This document shows, one piece after another, positions 25,810-34,561 of a DNA stretch of 64,000 nucleotides. The DNA lies in the NCBI RefSeq assembly GCF_008923365.1, contig NZ_WBMR01000022.1:1-64000 (forward strand), in the 5' to 3' direction. The stretch is from Actinomadura montaniterrae (GTDB lineage: Bacteria; Actinomycetota; Actinomycetes; Streptosporangiales; Streptosporangiaceae). Every line of letters begins with the position of its first letter. Positions within the stretch are counted from its first letter, which is position 1. The notes beneath the pieces are model-generated. The model had not been told where the DNA came from, made no database searches, and saw only the letters and a list, made by a program, of their open reading frames with translations. The position numbers and the translations under genes were made by a program.

Positions 25810-27656
25810 GAGGTCACCTCGGTGCTGTTCGGCAGCGGCATGTCCGCCATCGCGGAGTCGCCGAGGTACGCCTCGATGACCGCGTGGTCCGCGACGACCT
25901 CGGCGGGGGTGCCCTCGGCGATCACCGATCCGCCGGCGAGGACGGTCACCCGCTCGCACAGCGACATCACCAGGCCCATGTTGTGCTCGATGAGCACGAC
26001 GGTGACGCCGCTGTCGCGGATGGAGCGGACGATCTCCGAGAGCTGGCGCACCTCCTCGCCGTTGAGCCCGGCGGCGGGCTCGTCGAGCAGCAGCAGGCGC
26101 GGCGACCCGGCCATCGCCCGGGCGATCTCGATCCGGCGCTGGATGCCGTAGGGCAGCGCGCCGGGCGCCGCCGCGGCGAACTCCGTCAGCCCGAAGCGGC
26201 GGAGCAGGTCGTCGGCGCGGCGGTGCAGGCGGCGCTCCTGCCGCCAGATCCCGACGGGCCACAGCGCGTATCTCCAGATCGCGTACGTGCGGGACCGGTC
26301 GAGGGCCACCAGCAGGTTGTCCCGGACGCTCAGCTCCCCGAACAGCCGCAGGTTCTGGAACGTGCGGGCGAGCCCGAGCCGGGACAGCCGGTACGGGCGG
26401 GATCCGGAGACGACCCGCCCGTCCACCAGGACGCGCCCGCCGGACGGCCGGTAGAACCCGCTGACGACGTTGAACAGGGTCGTCTTCCCCGAGCCGTTCG
26501 GCCCGACGATGCCGCGGATCTCGCCGCGCTCGACGGTGAGGGAGACGTCCTTCAACGCCTTGAGCCCGCGGAACTGCTTGGCGATGCCGTCGATCTCCAG
26601 CATCGGCCGCGCTTCGCCCGCCGCGGCATCTTCGCCGACGTTGGCGGCGGCCTCGTACGGCTCGAACGGCCGCAGGACGGACCGTTCCGCCGTCCTGCCG
26701 AGCCGCCGGTCCAGCACGGCCTTCAGCCGGGCGGGGACGCCGGCGAGCCCGGTGGGCGCGAAGACCACCATGAGGACCACGACGATCCCGAAGCCGAGCT
26801 GGGCGTAGGTGGGGTGGTCCACCAGCTTCTCGCGGATCAGCGTCAGGCCGACCGCGCCGACGACGCAGCCGACGAGGCTCTGCCGGCCGCCGATCACGAC
26901 CATCGCCAGCAGCAGGAACATGTTGGCGATGTTGAAGGTGTCAGGCGCGATGTAGCGGATCAGGCCCGCGTACAGCACGCCGGCGAGGCCGCCGAACACG
27001 CTCGACAGCATGAACGCCGTCATCCGCAGCAGCGGGATCTCCGCGCCGACCGCGCCCGCGGCGAGCGGGTCGTCCCGCATCGCCATCATCCGGCGGCCGA
27101 GCCCGGTCCGCACCACGAACAGCCCGAACGCCAGCGCGAGCGCGAACACGACGACTTCGAGGTAGTAGTACAGGTACTCGCTGGACAGGTCGACGCCGAA
27201 CATCGGCGGGACCGGGATCGCCGAGATGCCCTCGGCGCCGCCCGCGATCTCGGCGTTGGTGGTCCAGTTGATGAAGCCGAGCGCGAGGCCCAGCGTGACG
27301 ATCCCGAGGTAGTGCGACTGCATCCGCAGCGCCGGGATGCCGACCAGCAGCCCGATCAGCGCGGACGCCACCAGCGCCAGCGCCGCGGCGGGCCAGAACC
27401 CGAGCCCGTTGTGGGTGGTGAGGATCGCGGTCGCGTACGCGCTGACGCCGAAGAAGGCGATCTGCGCCAGGTTGATCTGCCCGGCGATGCCCATCGCCAG
27501 CCCCATGCCGATCGCCAGCAGCGCGAACACGAGCGCGATGTCGACGACGTGGATGGCGTAGCCGCCGACCGTGTACGGCAGCAGCCAGGCGATGACGGCG
27601 AACGCCGCGAGCGTCCCGAGCTTCGGCGCGTACCGGTTCCTGAGGAGGGCGTTCAT
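25806..27656 (-). CDS. LivM-LivG fusion: permease joined to ATPase of the same ABC importer
   Basis: The 616-residue protein combines a LivM-like permease (about residues 1-320; 8-10 helices; GLAMGIAGQINLAQIAFFGVS, and MRDDPLAAGAVG, the transporter EAA-like loop) with a LivG ATPase (about 350-600; Walker A GPNGSGKTTLFNVVSG, Walker B LLLLDEPAAGLNGEE, signature LPYGIQRRIEIARAMA, where Y replaces the usual S of SGG). Fusions of LivM and LivG occur in actinobacteria and proteobacteria. Translation is probably coupled with both neighbours by 4-bp overlaps. Confidence 0.92.
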   Translation of the reverse strand: MNALLRNRYAPKLGTLAAFAVIAWLLPYTVGGYAIHVVDIALVFALLAIGMGLAMGIAGQINLAQIAFFGVSAYATAILTTHNGLGFWPAAALALVASALIGLLVGIPALRMQSHYLGIVTLGLALGFINWTTNAEIAGGAEGISAIPVPPMFGVDLSSEYLYYYLEVVVFALALAFGLFVVRTGLGRRMMAMRDDPLAAGAVGAEIPLLRMTAFMLSSVFGGLAGVLYAGLIRYIAPDTFNIANMFLLLAMVVIGGRQSLVGCVVGAVGLTLIREKLVDHPTYAQLGFGIVVVLMVVFAPTGLAGVPARLKAVLDRRLGRTAERSVLRPFEPYEAAANVGEDAAAGEARPMLEIDGIAKQFRGLKALKDVSLTVERGEIRGIVGPNGSGKTTLFNVVSGFYRPSGGRVLVDGRVVSGSRPYRLSRLGLARTFQNLRLFGELSVRDNLLVALDRSRTYAIWRYALWPVGIWRQERRLHRRADDLLRRFGLTEFAAAAPGALPYGIQRRIEIARAMAGSPRLLLLDEPAAGLNGEEVRQLSEIVRSIRDSGVTVVLIEHNMGLVMSLCERVTVLAGGSVIAEGTPAEVVADHAVIEAYLGDSAMADMPLPNSTEVTS

Positions 27657-28522
27657 GCGCGGCTCACCGTCGTCTCGCCGAACAGGCCGGTCGGGCGGAT
27701 CATGATGGCCACCGTGAAGACGAGGAACACCACGAGTTCGGAGTAGCCCTGGAAGTGGCCGGCGGCGAAGGAGTCCAGGACGCCGATCGCGAAGCCGCCG
27801 GCGATGGCGCCGGGGATGTTGCCGCAGCCGCCGAGCATCGCCGCCGCGAACCCCTTGATGCCGATGGTGCCGCCCATCGTCGGGTTCACGTACAGCAGCG
27901 GGCCGACGAGCCCGCCGGCGAGCGCGGCGAGCCCGGCGCCGATCGCGAACGCGATCGCGTTGCTGCGGCCGACGTGGATGCCGACCGCGGTGGCGGCCTC
28001 GTGGTCCATCGCGACCGCCTGCATCGCGGCGCCCATCTTGGTGCGCTGCAGGAACGCGACGAGCAGGAACACCGCCACCGCGGCGATGGCCAGCACGACG
28101 AGGTCGTAGGTGCGGACGCGGAGCCCGAAGAACTCCAGCGGGGCGCCGCCGACCGGGGTCCGGACGGCCCGTCCGGTCGCGCCCCAGATCAGCACGGCGA
28201 CGGCCTGCAGCACCATCCCGAAGCCGATCGTGCCGATCAGCATCAGGGTGAAGTCCTTGTTCTCCAGCGGGCGCAGCACCCGCTCGATGAACAGCCCGAT
28301 GAGGCCGGTCACCGCGATGGCCAGCACCATGGCCAGCGCGAACGGCAGCTTGGTCGACATGTAGAACGTGGACGCGGCGTAGGCGCCGATCATGAGCACG
28401 TCGGCGTGCGCGAAGTTGACCAGGCCCATGGTGCGGTAGACGAGGGAGAATCCCATCGCTACCAGGGCGTAGATCGCGCCGAGGCTCAGTCCGCCTATCA
28501 GTGTCTGAAGGAAGACCTGCAT
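27653..28522 (-). CDS. livH: LivH-type permease of branched-chain-amino-acid-family ABC importer
   Basis: The 289-residue integral membrane protein starts MQVFLQTLIGGLSLGAIYAL and continues GFSLVYRTMGLVNFAHADVLMIGAY, the standard LivH opening. The cytoplasmic loop AVAMDHEAATAVGIHVGRSNAIAF matches the EAA-type coupling loop. The start ATG 28522 follows the binding-protein gene after 101 bp. It forms the membrane channel with the LivM half of the fusion protein. Confidence 0.93.
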   Translation of the reverse strand: MQVFLQTLIGGLSLGAIYALVAMGFSLVYRTMGLVNFAHADVLMIGAYAASTFYMSTKLPFALAMVLAIAVTGLIGLFIERVLRPLENKDFTLMLIGTIGFGMVLQAVAVLIWGATGRAVRTPVGGAPLEFFGLRVRTYDLVVLAIAAVAVFLLVAFLQRTKMGAAMQAVAMDHEAATAVGIHVGRSNAIAFAIGAGLAALAGGLVGPLLYVNPTMGGTIGIKGFAAAMLGGCGNIPGAIAGGFAIGVLDSFAAGHFQGYSELVVFLVFTVAIMIRPTGLFGETTVSRA

Positions 28523-28623
28523 GGTTCTCTTTCTGCGCGGCCGGCGTCGGAGCCGGCGGGGACGAGGGCGGGGCGGCCGGGCCCGCGGGCCCGGCCGCCC
28601 TCGGTCGTCCGGGTGGTCCGCCG

Positions 28624-29781
28624 TCAGCCGTCGGCCTTGACGACCGTCCCGTTCTTCATGATCCCGATGGAGGTCGCCTTGATGCCGACCCCGGTCTCGT
28701 CGTAGCGGAAGTCGCCGAGCAGGCCCTGGTACTGCACGGCGCGGATCGCGTCGGCCAGCTTCTTCCCGGTCGCGACGTTGCTGTTCTTCAGCGCGGTGAG
28801 CAGGATCGACGTGCCGTCGTAGGCCTTGGCGCCGTGGAGTTCGGCGTCCTCGCCGTAGGCGGCCTTGTAGGCGGCGGCGAACTTCTTGGACGCGTCGCTG
28901 ACGTCGTTGCTGAGGTAGGGCGAGCTGACGATGGTGCCCTCGACGTTCTTCACGCCCGCGGTGTCGCGGTACACGGGGGTGCCCTGCGGGGCGGCGCCGG
29001 CGAACGGCGCGTCGATGCCGAGGTCGCGGGCCTGCTTGACGATGAGGCCGGACTCGACCTCCTCCGAGCCGATGAAGATCACCTCCGGCGCCCGCTGCCG
29101 GATCTTGGTGAGCTGGGCGCTGAAGTCCTTCTGGTCGGTGGTGACGACCTCGTCGGCGACGGGCTTGACGCCGCGGTCGGTCAGCGCCTTGAGGAACGCG
29201 TCGTGCTCCCCCTTCCCGTAGGACCCGTTGTTGCTGATCATCGCGATCTTCTTCATCTTCTTGGTGTCCACGACGTACTTGGCGAGGGTCTCGTCGTAGG
29301 TGGTGGACGTGGGCCCGTTGAGGAACAGGAACGGGCTCTTGAGCGCGACCATCCCGTTGGACTGGCCCGAGGCGATGTTGGGGATCTCCTCCTGGCGCAG
29401 GGTCGGCGCCATGGCGATGGTGACGGCGCTCTCGGCGGTGCCGATCATCGCGATGTAGTGCTGGCTGCCGATCTTGCGGGCGATGTTGGTGCCGACGGTC
29501 GGGTCGCCCTGGTCGTCGAAGACGTCCAGCTTGATGGTGCGGCCGGCGATGCCGCCGGCCTTGTTCCATTCGTCGACGGCGAGCTTGGCGCCCTTGTACT
29601 CCCATTTGCCGAGCGAGCTGAGCTGCCCGCTCTGCGCGTCGACCACGGCGATCTTGATGGGGCCGCTGCCGCCGGAGCCGGAGTCCTTCGACTCACCGGG
29701 GGCGCCGCAGGCCGCGGTCAGGCCCGCGGCGAGGACTCCGGCGGCCAGGGCGGAGACACGGAGTCGGGGGATGGTGCGCAT
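28624..29781 (-). CDS. Lipoprotein substrate-binding protein of the ABC importer (LivJ/LivK-like)
   Basis: The 385-residue protein has a lipoprotein signal: hydrophobic segment then the lipobox LTAAC at about residues 22-26. The mature part has the periplasmic-binding type I fold of LivJ/amide-binding proteins: IKIAVVDAQSGQLSSLG, then GTNIARKIGSQHYIAMIG and GASMP-type hinge segments. The long spacing from the TPP-enzyme gene (45 bp) still allows co-transcription. The ligand cannot be read from the sequence and is probably the substrate of the catabolic enzymes upstream. Confidence 0.92.
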   Translation of the reverse strand: MRTIPRLRVSALAAGVLAAGLTAACGAPGESKDSGSGGSGPIKIAVVDAQSGQLSSLGKWEYKGAKLAVDEWNKAGGIAGRTIKLDVFDDQGDPTVGTNIARKIGSQHYIAMIGTAESAVTIAMAPTLRQEEIPNIASGQSNGMVALKSPFLFLNGPTSTTYDETLAKYVVDTKKMKKIAMISNNGSYGKGEHDAFLKALTDRGVKPVADEVVTTDQKDFSAQLTKIRQRAPEVIFIGSEEVESGLIVKQARDLGIDAPFAGAAPQGTPVYRDTAGVKNVEGTIVSSPYLSNDVSDASKKFAAAYKAAYGEDAELHGAKAYDGTSILLTALKNSNVATGKKLADAIRAVQYQGLLGDFRYDETGVGIKATSIGIMKNGTVVKADG

Positions 29782-29826
29782 GGATTCACCTCGGTGGGTG
29801 GGGATGTCGGGGTGGGTGGGGTCGGC

Positions 29827-31647
29827 TCAGGGGGCGGACGGCGAGGGGTGGCCGCTGTCGCCGGGGAAGACACCCTGGTAGATGTCGTTGATGTTCCAGT
29901 GCCCGGGTGTGGGCACGGGCTCGTTGACCATCGGCACGTCCAGGACGGCCGGGCGGCGCGCGGCGATGGCCGCGCGCAGGGCGGGCGCGAGGGCGTCCGG
30001 TGCGGTGATGCGGTGTCCGTCGGCTCCGCACGCTTCGGCGTAGGCGGCGAAGTCGGGGCTGTAGGGGCGGCCTTCGGGGTCGCGGAACTCGCACCCGTAG
30101 CTCGCGCCGAAGTTGGCGGCCTGGAGGTCGGCGATCGTGCCGTGGGCGCGGTTGTTCATCACCACGAAGATCACCGGCAGGCCCTGCTCGACGGCCATCG
30201 GGACGGCGGGGAGCTGCGCGCTCATCCCGCCGTCGCCGACGAGCGCGACGACGACGCGGCCGGGCGCGCCGATCTGCACGCCGACCGCCGCCGCCGGGCC
30301 GAAGCCCATCGTGGACGCGCCGCCGGGCGTGATGAAGCGGCCCTCGGCGGGCAGCTCGTAGCACTGCGCGACGCCGTTCTTGTTCCAGCCGACGTCGGTG
30401 ACCAGCACCGCGTCGGCGAGCAGCGCCTCGCGCAGGTCGGCGAGGATGCGTTCGGGGCGGAGCGGGAAGTCGGCGGCGCGGCCCCGTTCCCGGCTCCGCT
30501 CGAACAGCTCGGTGCGCGCCGCGCGGATCCGTTCGCGCAGGCCCGGGCGGTCGACGGGGTCGGGGTGGACGGCCCGCACCGCCTCGCCGATGGCCTGGAC
30601 GGCGAGGGTCACGTCGGCGACGGCGCCGATCTCCACCGGGTAGTTCCGGCCGATCTCGGCGGCGTCGATGTCGATCTGGATGAGCCGTCCCCGCGTCTCC
30701 GGGGCGTCAGGGCCGCCGAGGTTCCAGGTGTAGCGGTCGTCCCAGGAGCTGGCGTCGGTCTCGGCGAACCGCGTCGCCAGGGCGAGGACGACGTCGGCGT
30801 TGCGCGCGTAGTCGTTGGTGGTCTCCAGCCCCCAGAAGCCCGGCATGCCGAGCAGCAGCGGGTGGTCGTCGGGGACGGCGCCCTTGCCCATCAGCGAGTG
30901 GACGATCGGGACGTCGAGGTGCTCGGCGAGGGAGAGCAGCGCGCGGCGGCCCGCCTCGCCGCGCAGCCCGCCGCCGAGGTAGATCAGCGGGCGCTCGGCC
31001 CCGGCGAGCCGCGCCGCGATCCGCTCGGCGGTGAAGGCGGGGAGGTCGGGGCCGGAGTCGTGCGGCGGCAGCGGGTGGTCCGCGGGCGCGACCGGCCTGG
31101 AGAACAGGTCCATCGGGACGTTCAGCAGCACCGCGCCGGGACGTCCGGAGGTGGCGGTCCAGAACGCGCGCTCGGTGAACCGCCCGAGGTCCTCGGCGCG
31201 GTGGACGTGCCAGGCGCGCTTGACGAACGGCCGGTAGATCGCCGTCTGGTCCGCGTCGTTGTGGAGGTTGACCTCCTGGTGCGGGTGCCGGCCCCGGTAA
31301 TAGGACGGGACGTCCCCCGCGATGGTGACCAGCGGGACGGAGTCGAGCGCGGCGGTCGCCACGCCGGTGACGGCGTTCATCATGCCGGGGCCGACGTGTA
31401 CGAGCAGCACGCCGGGCCGCCCGGACGCGCGGGCGTAGCCGTCGGCGGCGTGCGCGGCGGCCTGCTCGTGCCGCGCGATGACGAACTCGATCGGGCTGCG
31501 GCCCAGTGCGTCGAGCAGGGCGATGTTGGTGTGGCCGCAGGTCCCGAACACGTACTCGACGCCGTAGCGCTCGAGCTGCCGGACGAGCGCCTCCGCCGCG
31601 GACACCGACACGGCGGGGTCGCTCTGGGGCTGGACGTCCACGGTCAT
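29827..31647 (-). CDS. Thiamine-pyrophosphate-dependent enzyme (acetolactate-synthase-like)
   Basis: The 606-residue protein has the three-domain TPP fold. The N-terminal Pyr domain has the cofactor-activating glutamate in FVIARHEQAAAHAADGYA. The C-terminal PP domain has the GDG-x25-NN TPP/Mg motif (VALVGDGGMSAQ to VVMNNRAHG). It belongs to the acetolactate synthase/sulfoacetaldehyde-acetyltransferase/oxalyl-CoA-decarboxylase group; a specific reaction cannot be called. There is no acetolactate synthase small subunit next to it. ATG 31647 overlaps the preceding ADH stop (ATGA), linking it to the alcohol and aldehyde dehydrogenases. A decarboxylase or carboligase producing an aldehyde for the ALDH is the simplest reading. 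Confidence 0.88.
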   Translation of the reverse strand: MTVDVQPQSDPAVSVSAAEALVRQLERYGVEYVFGTCGHTNIALLDALGRSPIEFVIARHEQAAAHAADGYARASGRPGVLLVHVGPGMMNAVTGVATAALDSVPLVTIAGDVPSYYRGRHPHQEVNLHNDADQTAIYRPFVKRAWHVHRAEDLGRFTERAFWTATSGRPGAVLLNVPMDLFSRPVAPADHPLPPHDSGPDLPAFTAERIAARLAGAERPLIYLGGGLRGEAGRRALLSLAEHLDVPIVHSLMGKGAVPDDHPLLLGMPGFWGLETTNDYARNADVVLALATRFAETDASSWDDRYTWNLGGPDAPETRGRLIQIDIDAAEIGRNYPVEIGAVADVTLAVQAIGEAVRAVHPDPVDRPGLRERIRAARTELFERSRERGRAADFPLRPERILADLREALLADAVLVTDVGWNKNGVAQCYELPAEGRFITPGGASTMGFGPAAAVGVQIGAPGRVVVALVGDGGMSAQLPAVPMAVEQGLPVIFVVMNNRAHGTIADLQAANFGASYGCEFRDPEGRPYSPDFAAYAEACGADGHRITAPDALAPALRAAIAARRPAVLDVPMVNEPVPTPGHWNINDIYQGVFPGDSGHPSPSAP

Positions 31648-32663
31648 GAAGGGGTCTCCTCGGTTCGGGGGTTGCGGGGGCTCGTTTCCTCGCGGGCGAT
31701 GCCGATCCAGGTCTTGCCGGCGGTCTCCGCCGCGCGCGCGAACGCCTTCGGCGCGTCGGCGAGGTCGAAGCGCTCGCGCAGGATCCGGCCGGGGCGCAGG
31801 CCGTGCGCGGCGAGCGTCGCGATGGTGCGGGGGAAGTCGGCCGGGTGGTCGTAGATGAGGCAGCCGCGCACGGTCAGGCGCCGCTGCACGAGGGAGAAGG
31901 TGGACAGCCGGGCGGTCCGGGTGCTCTGCCCGACGGCGATGAGCGTGCCGCCGGGCGCGGTGCGCTCCAGCGCCTCCTCGAACGCCTCGGGCGCGCCCGA
32001 CGTCTCGATCACGACGGGGCAGGCCGTCCCGGGGGCGGCGTCCCGCGCGCCGAGGTCGCGGGCCAGCGCGCGGCGCCCTTCGTGCGGCTCGACGACGAAG
32101 GGCACTCCCCCGGCGTGCGCCACGGCCATCGAGACCAGCAGCCCCTGCGAGCCAGCGCCGACGACCAGGCACGCGTCCCCCGCTCGCAGGCCGCTCATGC
32201 GGACGGCGTTGAGCGCCACCGTGAACGGCTCGACGCACACCGCGTCGGCGTCGTCCCAGGAGCCCGGGACGGGCCAGGTGAAGCGCGCCGGGACGGCGAC
32301 GCGCTCGGCGAGCAGGCCGGGGTCGGTGATGCCGGCGGCCCTGCGGTTCGGGCAGCCCGCCGTCGCGCCGGTGTGGCACGCGGGGCACGCCAGGCACGGA
32401 TAGTTCGGCTCGACGACGACCCGCTGCCCGGGGAACCGGTCGGTGACGTCCTCGCCCACGGCGGCGACGACGCCGAACGCCTCGTGCCCGAGCACCCACG
32501 GCAGCGCGGGCACCGGGCGGTGCCCGGAGACGACGGCCAGGTCGGAGCCGCAGAGCCCGACCCCGTGGACGGCGACGACGACGTCCCGGGGCCCGCAGGA
32601 CGGCTCCGGCAGGTCGTCCAGCACGGCGACCTCGTCCGGCGCGGCGAGGACGGCCGCCCTCAC
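31644..32663 (-). CDS. Zinc-dependent medium-chain alcohol dehydrogenase
   Basis: The 339-residue MDR enzyme has the catalytic-zinc ligands GLCGSDLAVVSGH (Cys) and GHEAFG (His-Glu), and the four-cysteine structural-zinc loop CLACPACHTGATAGCPN. The NAD-binding Rossmann motif is VVGAGSQGLLV. GTG 32663 overlaps the ALDH stop (GTGA). It would oxidise a secondary or polyol alcohol with NAD(P). It may work ahead of the aldehyde dehydrogenase in the same unit. Substrate unknown. Confidence 0.9.
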   Translation of the reverse strand: MRAAVLAAPDEVAVLDDLPEPSCGPRDVVVAVHGVGLCGSDLAVVSGHRPVPALPWVLGHEAFGVVAAVGEDVTDRFPGQRVVVEPNYPCLACPACHTGATAGCPNRRAAGITDPGLLAERVAVPARFTWPVPGSWDDADAVCVEPFTVALNAVRMSGLRAGDACLVVGAGSQGLLVSMAVAHAGGVPFVVEPHEGRRALARDLGARDAAPGTACPVVIETSGAPEAFEEALERTAPGGTLIAVGQSTRTARLSTFSLVQRRLTVRGCLIYDHPADFPRTIATLAAHGLRPGRILRERFDLADAPKAFARAAETAGKTWIGIAREETSPRNPRTEETPS

Positions 32664-34138
32664 GCGGCACCCCACAGCGAGGTCCCGCGCAGCATCATCG
32701 TCTTGACGACGGTGTAGTCGTCGATCATGCAGCGGGGCGACTCGCGCCCGAAGCCGGAGTCCTTCACGCCGCCGAACGGCACGTGGTCCAGCCGGAAGTT
32801 GGACGAGCCGTTGACGACGAGCCCGCCGACCTCCAGGTCCCGCCACGCGGTGATGATCCGGTCCATGTCGCGGGTGAACAGGCCCGCCTGGAGCCCGTAC
32901 CGGCTCCCGTTGCACTCCTCGATCACCTGGTCCAGGTCGTCGAAGGGCAGCACGGCGACGAGCGCGCCGAACACCTCGTCCCTGACGACCGAGCAGGTCG
33001 GTGGCGGTCCGGCGACGATCGTGGGCATCGCGGTGGCGCCGTCGCGCTCGCCGCCGAGCAGCACGCGGGCGCCGGCCTCGGCGGCCTCCGCGCTCCACCG
33101 CACGACGCGTTCGGCGGCGTCCTCGTCGACCATCGAGCCGACGTCGGTGCCCGGGTCGAGCGGGTCGCCCACGGTCAGCTTCGCGACCTGGCCGGTGAAC
33201 GCCTCGAGGAACTCCTCGTAGCGGGAACGCTGGACGTAGACGCGCTGGACGGAGATGCAGCTCTGCCCGGAGTTGCTGTAGCCGGTCCGCGCGCACACGC
33301 GGGCCGCTTCGGCGATGTCGGCGTCCTCGCACACGATCGTCGCGGCGTTGCCGCCGAGTTCCAGGACAAGGCGCTTGGCTCCGGCCGCGCGGGCGACCGC
33401 GTTGCCGGTCGCGGCGCCGCCGGTGAAGCTGATGACGGCGACCTCGTCCGCCGCGCACAGCTCGGCGCCGACGGAGCCGTCCCCGTGCAGCAGCTGGACG
33501 GCCTCGTACGGCATCCCGGCCTCGACCAGCAGCGCGACGATCGCCGTGGACACGGCGGGCGCCTGCGGCGGCGCCTTGACGATGGTGGTGTTGCCGGCCG
33601 CGAACGAGGCGCCGAGCTTGTGCGCGAGCAGGTTCGCGGGGGCGTTGAACGGCGTGATGGCCAGGGCCACGCCCGCCGGCGCGCGGTAGGTGAAGGCGGT
33701 GGTGCCGGCGCCGCGCGCCCATCCCGCGACCGGGAGCGTGTCGCCGCCGATCTGCCGCGCCTCGGCGGCGCACACCGCGAACGTGTCGGCGACCCGGTCG
33801 ATCTCGCCGCGCCCGTCCTTGAGCGGCTTGCCCAGTTCGAGGGCCAGCAGCCGGGCGAGGCCCTCGCGGTGCTCGGCGGCGGCGCGCGAGGCGTTCTCCA
33901 GGATCCCGGCCCGCGAGGCCGGTGCCATGCGCGCCACCGTCCGGGCAAAGGGGCGCGCATGGCGGCGGACCGCCTCGACGTCGTCCGGGCCGGCGGCCGG
34001 AGCCCGGCTGACCGGCCGGCGCACGTACGGTCCGACGCGTTCGCTCTGCGGACCCGCCGGCTCCCACCGGCCGGCGACCAGCGCCGCGGCCTGCACCGGT
34101 TCGTCCCCGGCGGCGGCCGCGAGCAGCGCTTCCAGCAT
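32660..34138 (-). CDS. NAD(P)-dependent aldehyde dehydrogenase
   Basis: The 492-residue enzyme has the ALDH landmarks: FNAPANLLAHKLG, the NAD-site FTGGAATGNAVARAAG, the general-base Glu in LELGGNAATIV, the catalytic Cys in NSGQSCISVQRVYV and the C-terminal FGGVKDSGFGRESPR. It is a non-acylating semialdehyde-type ALDH. ATG 34138 is supported by GGAGG five bases upstream; a longer frame would add 41 residues that overlap operator C. It heads the minus-strand ALDH-ADH-TPP-liv unit and is preceded by the 36-bp tandem operator. Confidence 0.93.
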   Translation of the reverse strand: MLEALLAAAAGDEPVQAAALVAGRWEPAGPQSERVGPYVRRPVSRAPAAGPDDVEAVRRHARPFARTVARMAPASRAGILENASRAAAEHREGLARLLALELGKPLKDGRGEIDRVADTFAVCAAEARQIGGDTLPVAGWARGAGTTAFTYRAPAGVALAITPFNAPANLLAHKLGASFAAGNTTIVKAPPQAPAVSTAIVALLVEAGMPYEAVQLLHGDGSVGAELCAADEVAVISFTGGAATGNAVARAAGAKRLVLELGGNAATIVCEDADIAEAARVCARTGYSNSGQSCISVQRVYVQRSRYEEFLEAFTGQVAKLTVGDPLDPGTDVGSMVDEDAAERVVRWSAEAAEAGARVLLGGERDGATAMPTIVAGPPPTCSVVRDEVFGALVAVLPFDDLDQVIEECNGSRYGLQAGLFTRDMDRIITAWRDLEVGGLVVNGSSNFRLDHVPFGGVKDSGFGRESPRCMIDDYTVVKTMMLRGTSLWGAA

Positions 34139-34150
34139 CCGTTCCTCCAG

Positions 34151-34186
34151 ATCCACCAAGCGGACCATTAGTGCCATCATGTGGAC
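34151..34186. promoter_or_regulatory. 36-bp tandem operator C (ALDH promoter)
   Basis: ATCCACCAAGCGGAC (34151-34165) and TGCCATCATGTGGAC (34172-34186) have starts 21 bp apart with CATTAG between. On the opposite strand the first reads GTCCGCTTGGTGGAT, close to the reverse complement of operator A (GTCCGTCTGGTGGAC). It ends 13 bp before the ALDH start, just upstream of its ribosome-binding site. Confidence 0.65.
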
Positions 34187-34391
34187 TTCGAGCCAACGTA
34201 CGGGGCGGCGCCGCGCGCTGACAAGGGTCGGCGGCGAGAAAGTTGGGCCCGGAGAGCGCACGGAACGGCGGGTCGCACGGCTCTGCCACCTCCCCGGCCG
34301 GCACCTAATGTTCGAACCAGTGAGTTAGTTATAGGTGACGTGGCTCACCAGGGGAAGAGCGCGGCGGAAAGTTCCCAGAACCGCCCAGAAA
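34187..34391. other. Divergent intergenic region between ALDH and iclR, central part
   Basis: No gene, RNA or repeat is recognised between operators C and D. The stretch around 34318-34345 (tgagttagttataggtgacg) is locally AT-rich and may hold the ALDH-side or iclR-side promoter, but I cannot assign hexamers with confidence. Confidence 0.5.
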
Positions 34392-34427
34392 TACCGACTG
34401 ACGGTCCAACTAGACCACTGTGTGGAC
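34392..34427. promoter_or_regulatory. 36-bp tandem operator D (iclR promoter)
   Basis: TACCGACTGACGGTC (34392-34406) and GACCACTGTGTGGAC (34413-34427) are separated by CAACTA with starts 21 bp apart. With the flanks, the pair aligns almost base for base with operator B (GGTtCAAtTAGtCC versus GGTcCAAcTAGaCC). It lies 134 bp upstream of the iclR start and suggests autoregulation. Confidence 0.65.
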
Positions 34428-34561
34428 TGCGTGTAACGTACGAGCCGTCCCCGGCCGCACCGGGCACGGCCCCGTGCCGGCTCCCGCTCCGCATCCGCGG
34501 CCGAGCGCAGCACGCCGGGTTTCCCGGACCCTACCGCCGACCTCGGGGAGATCGAGGACCA

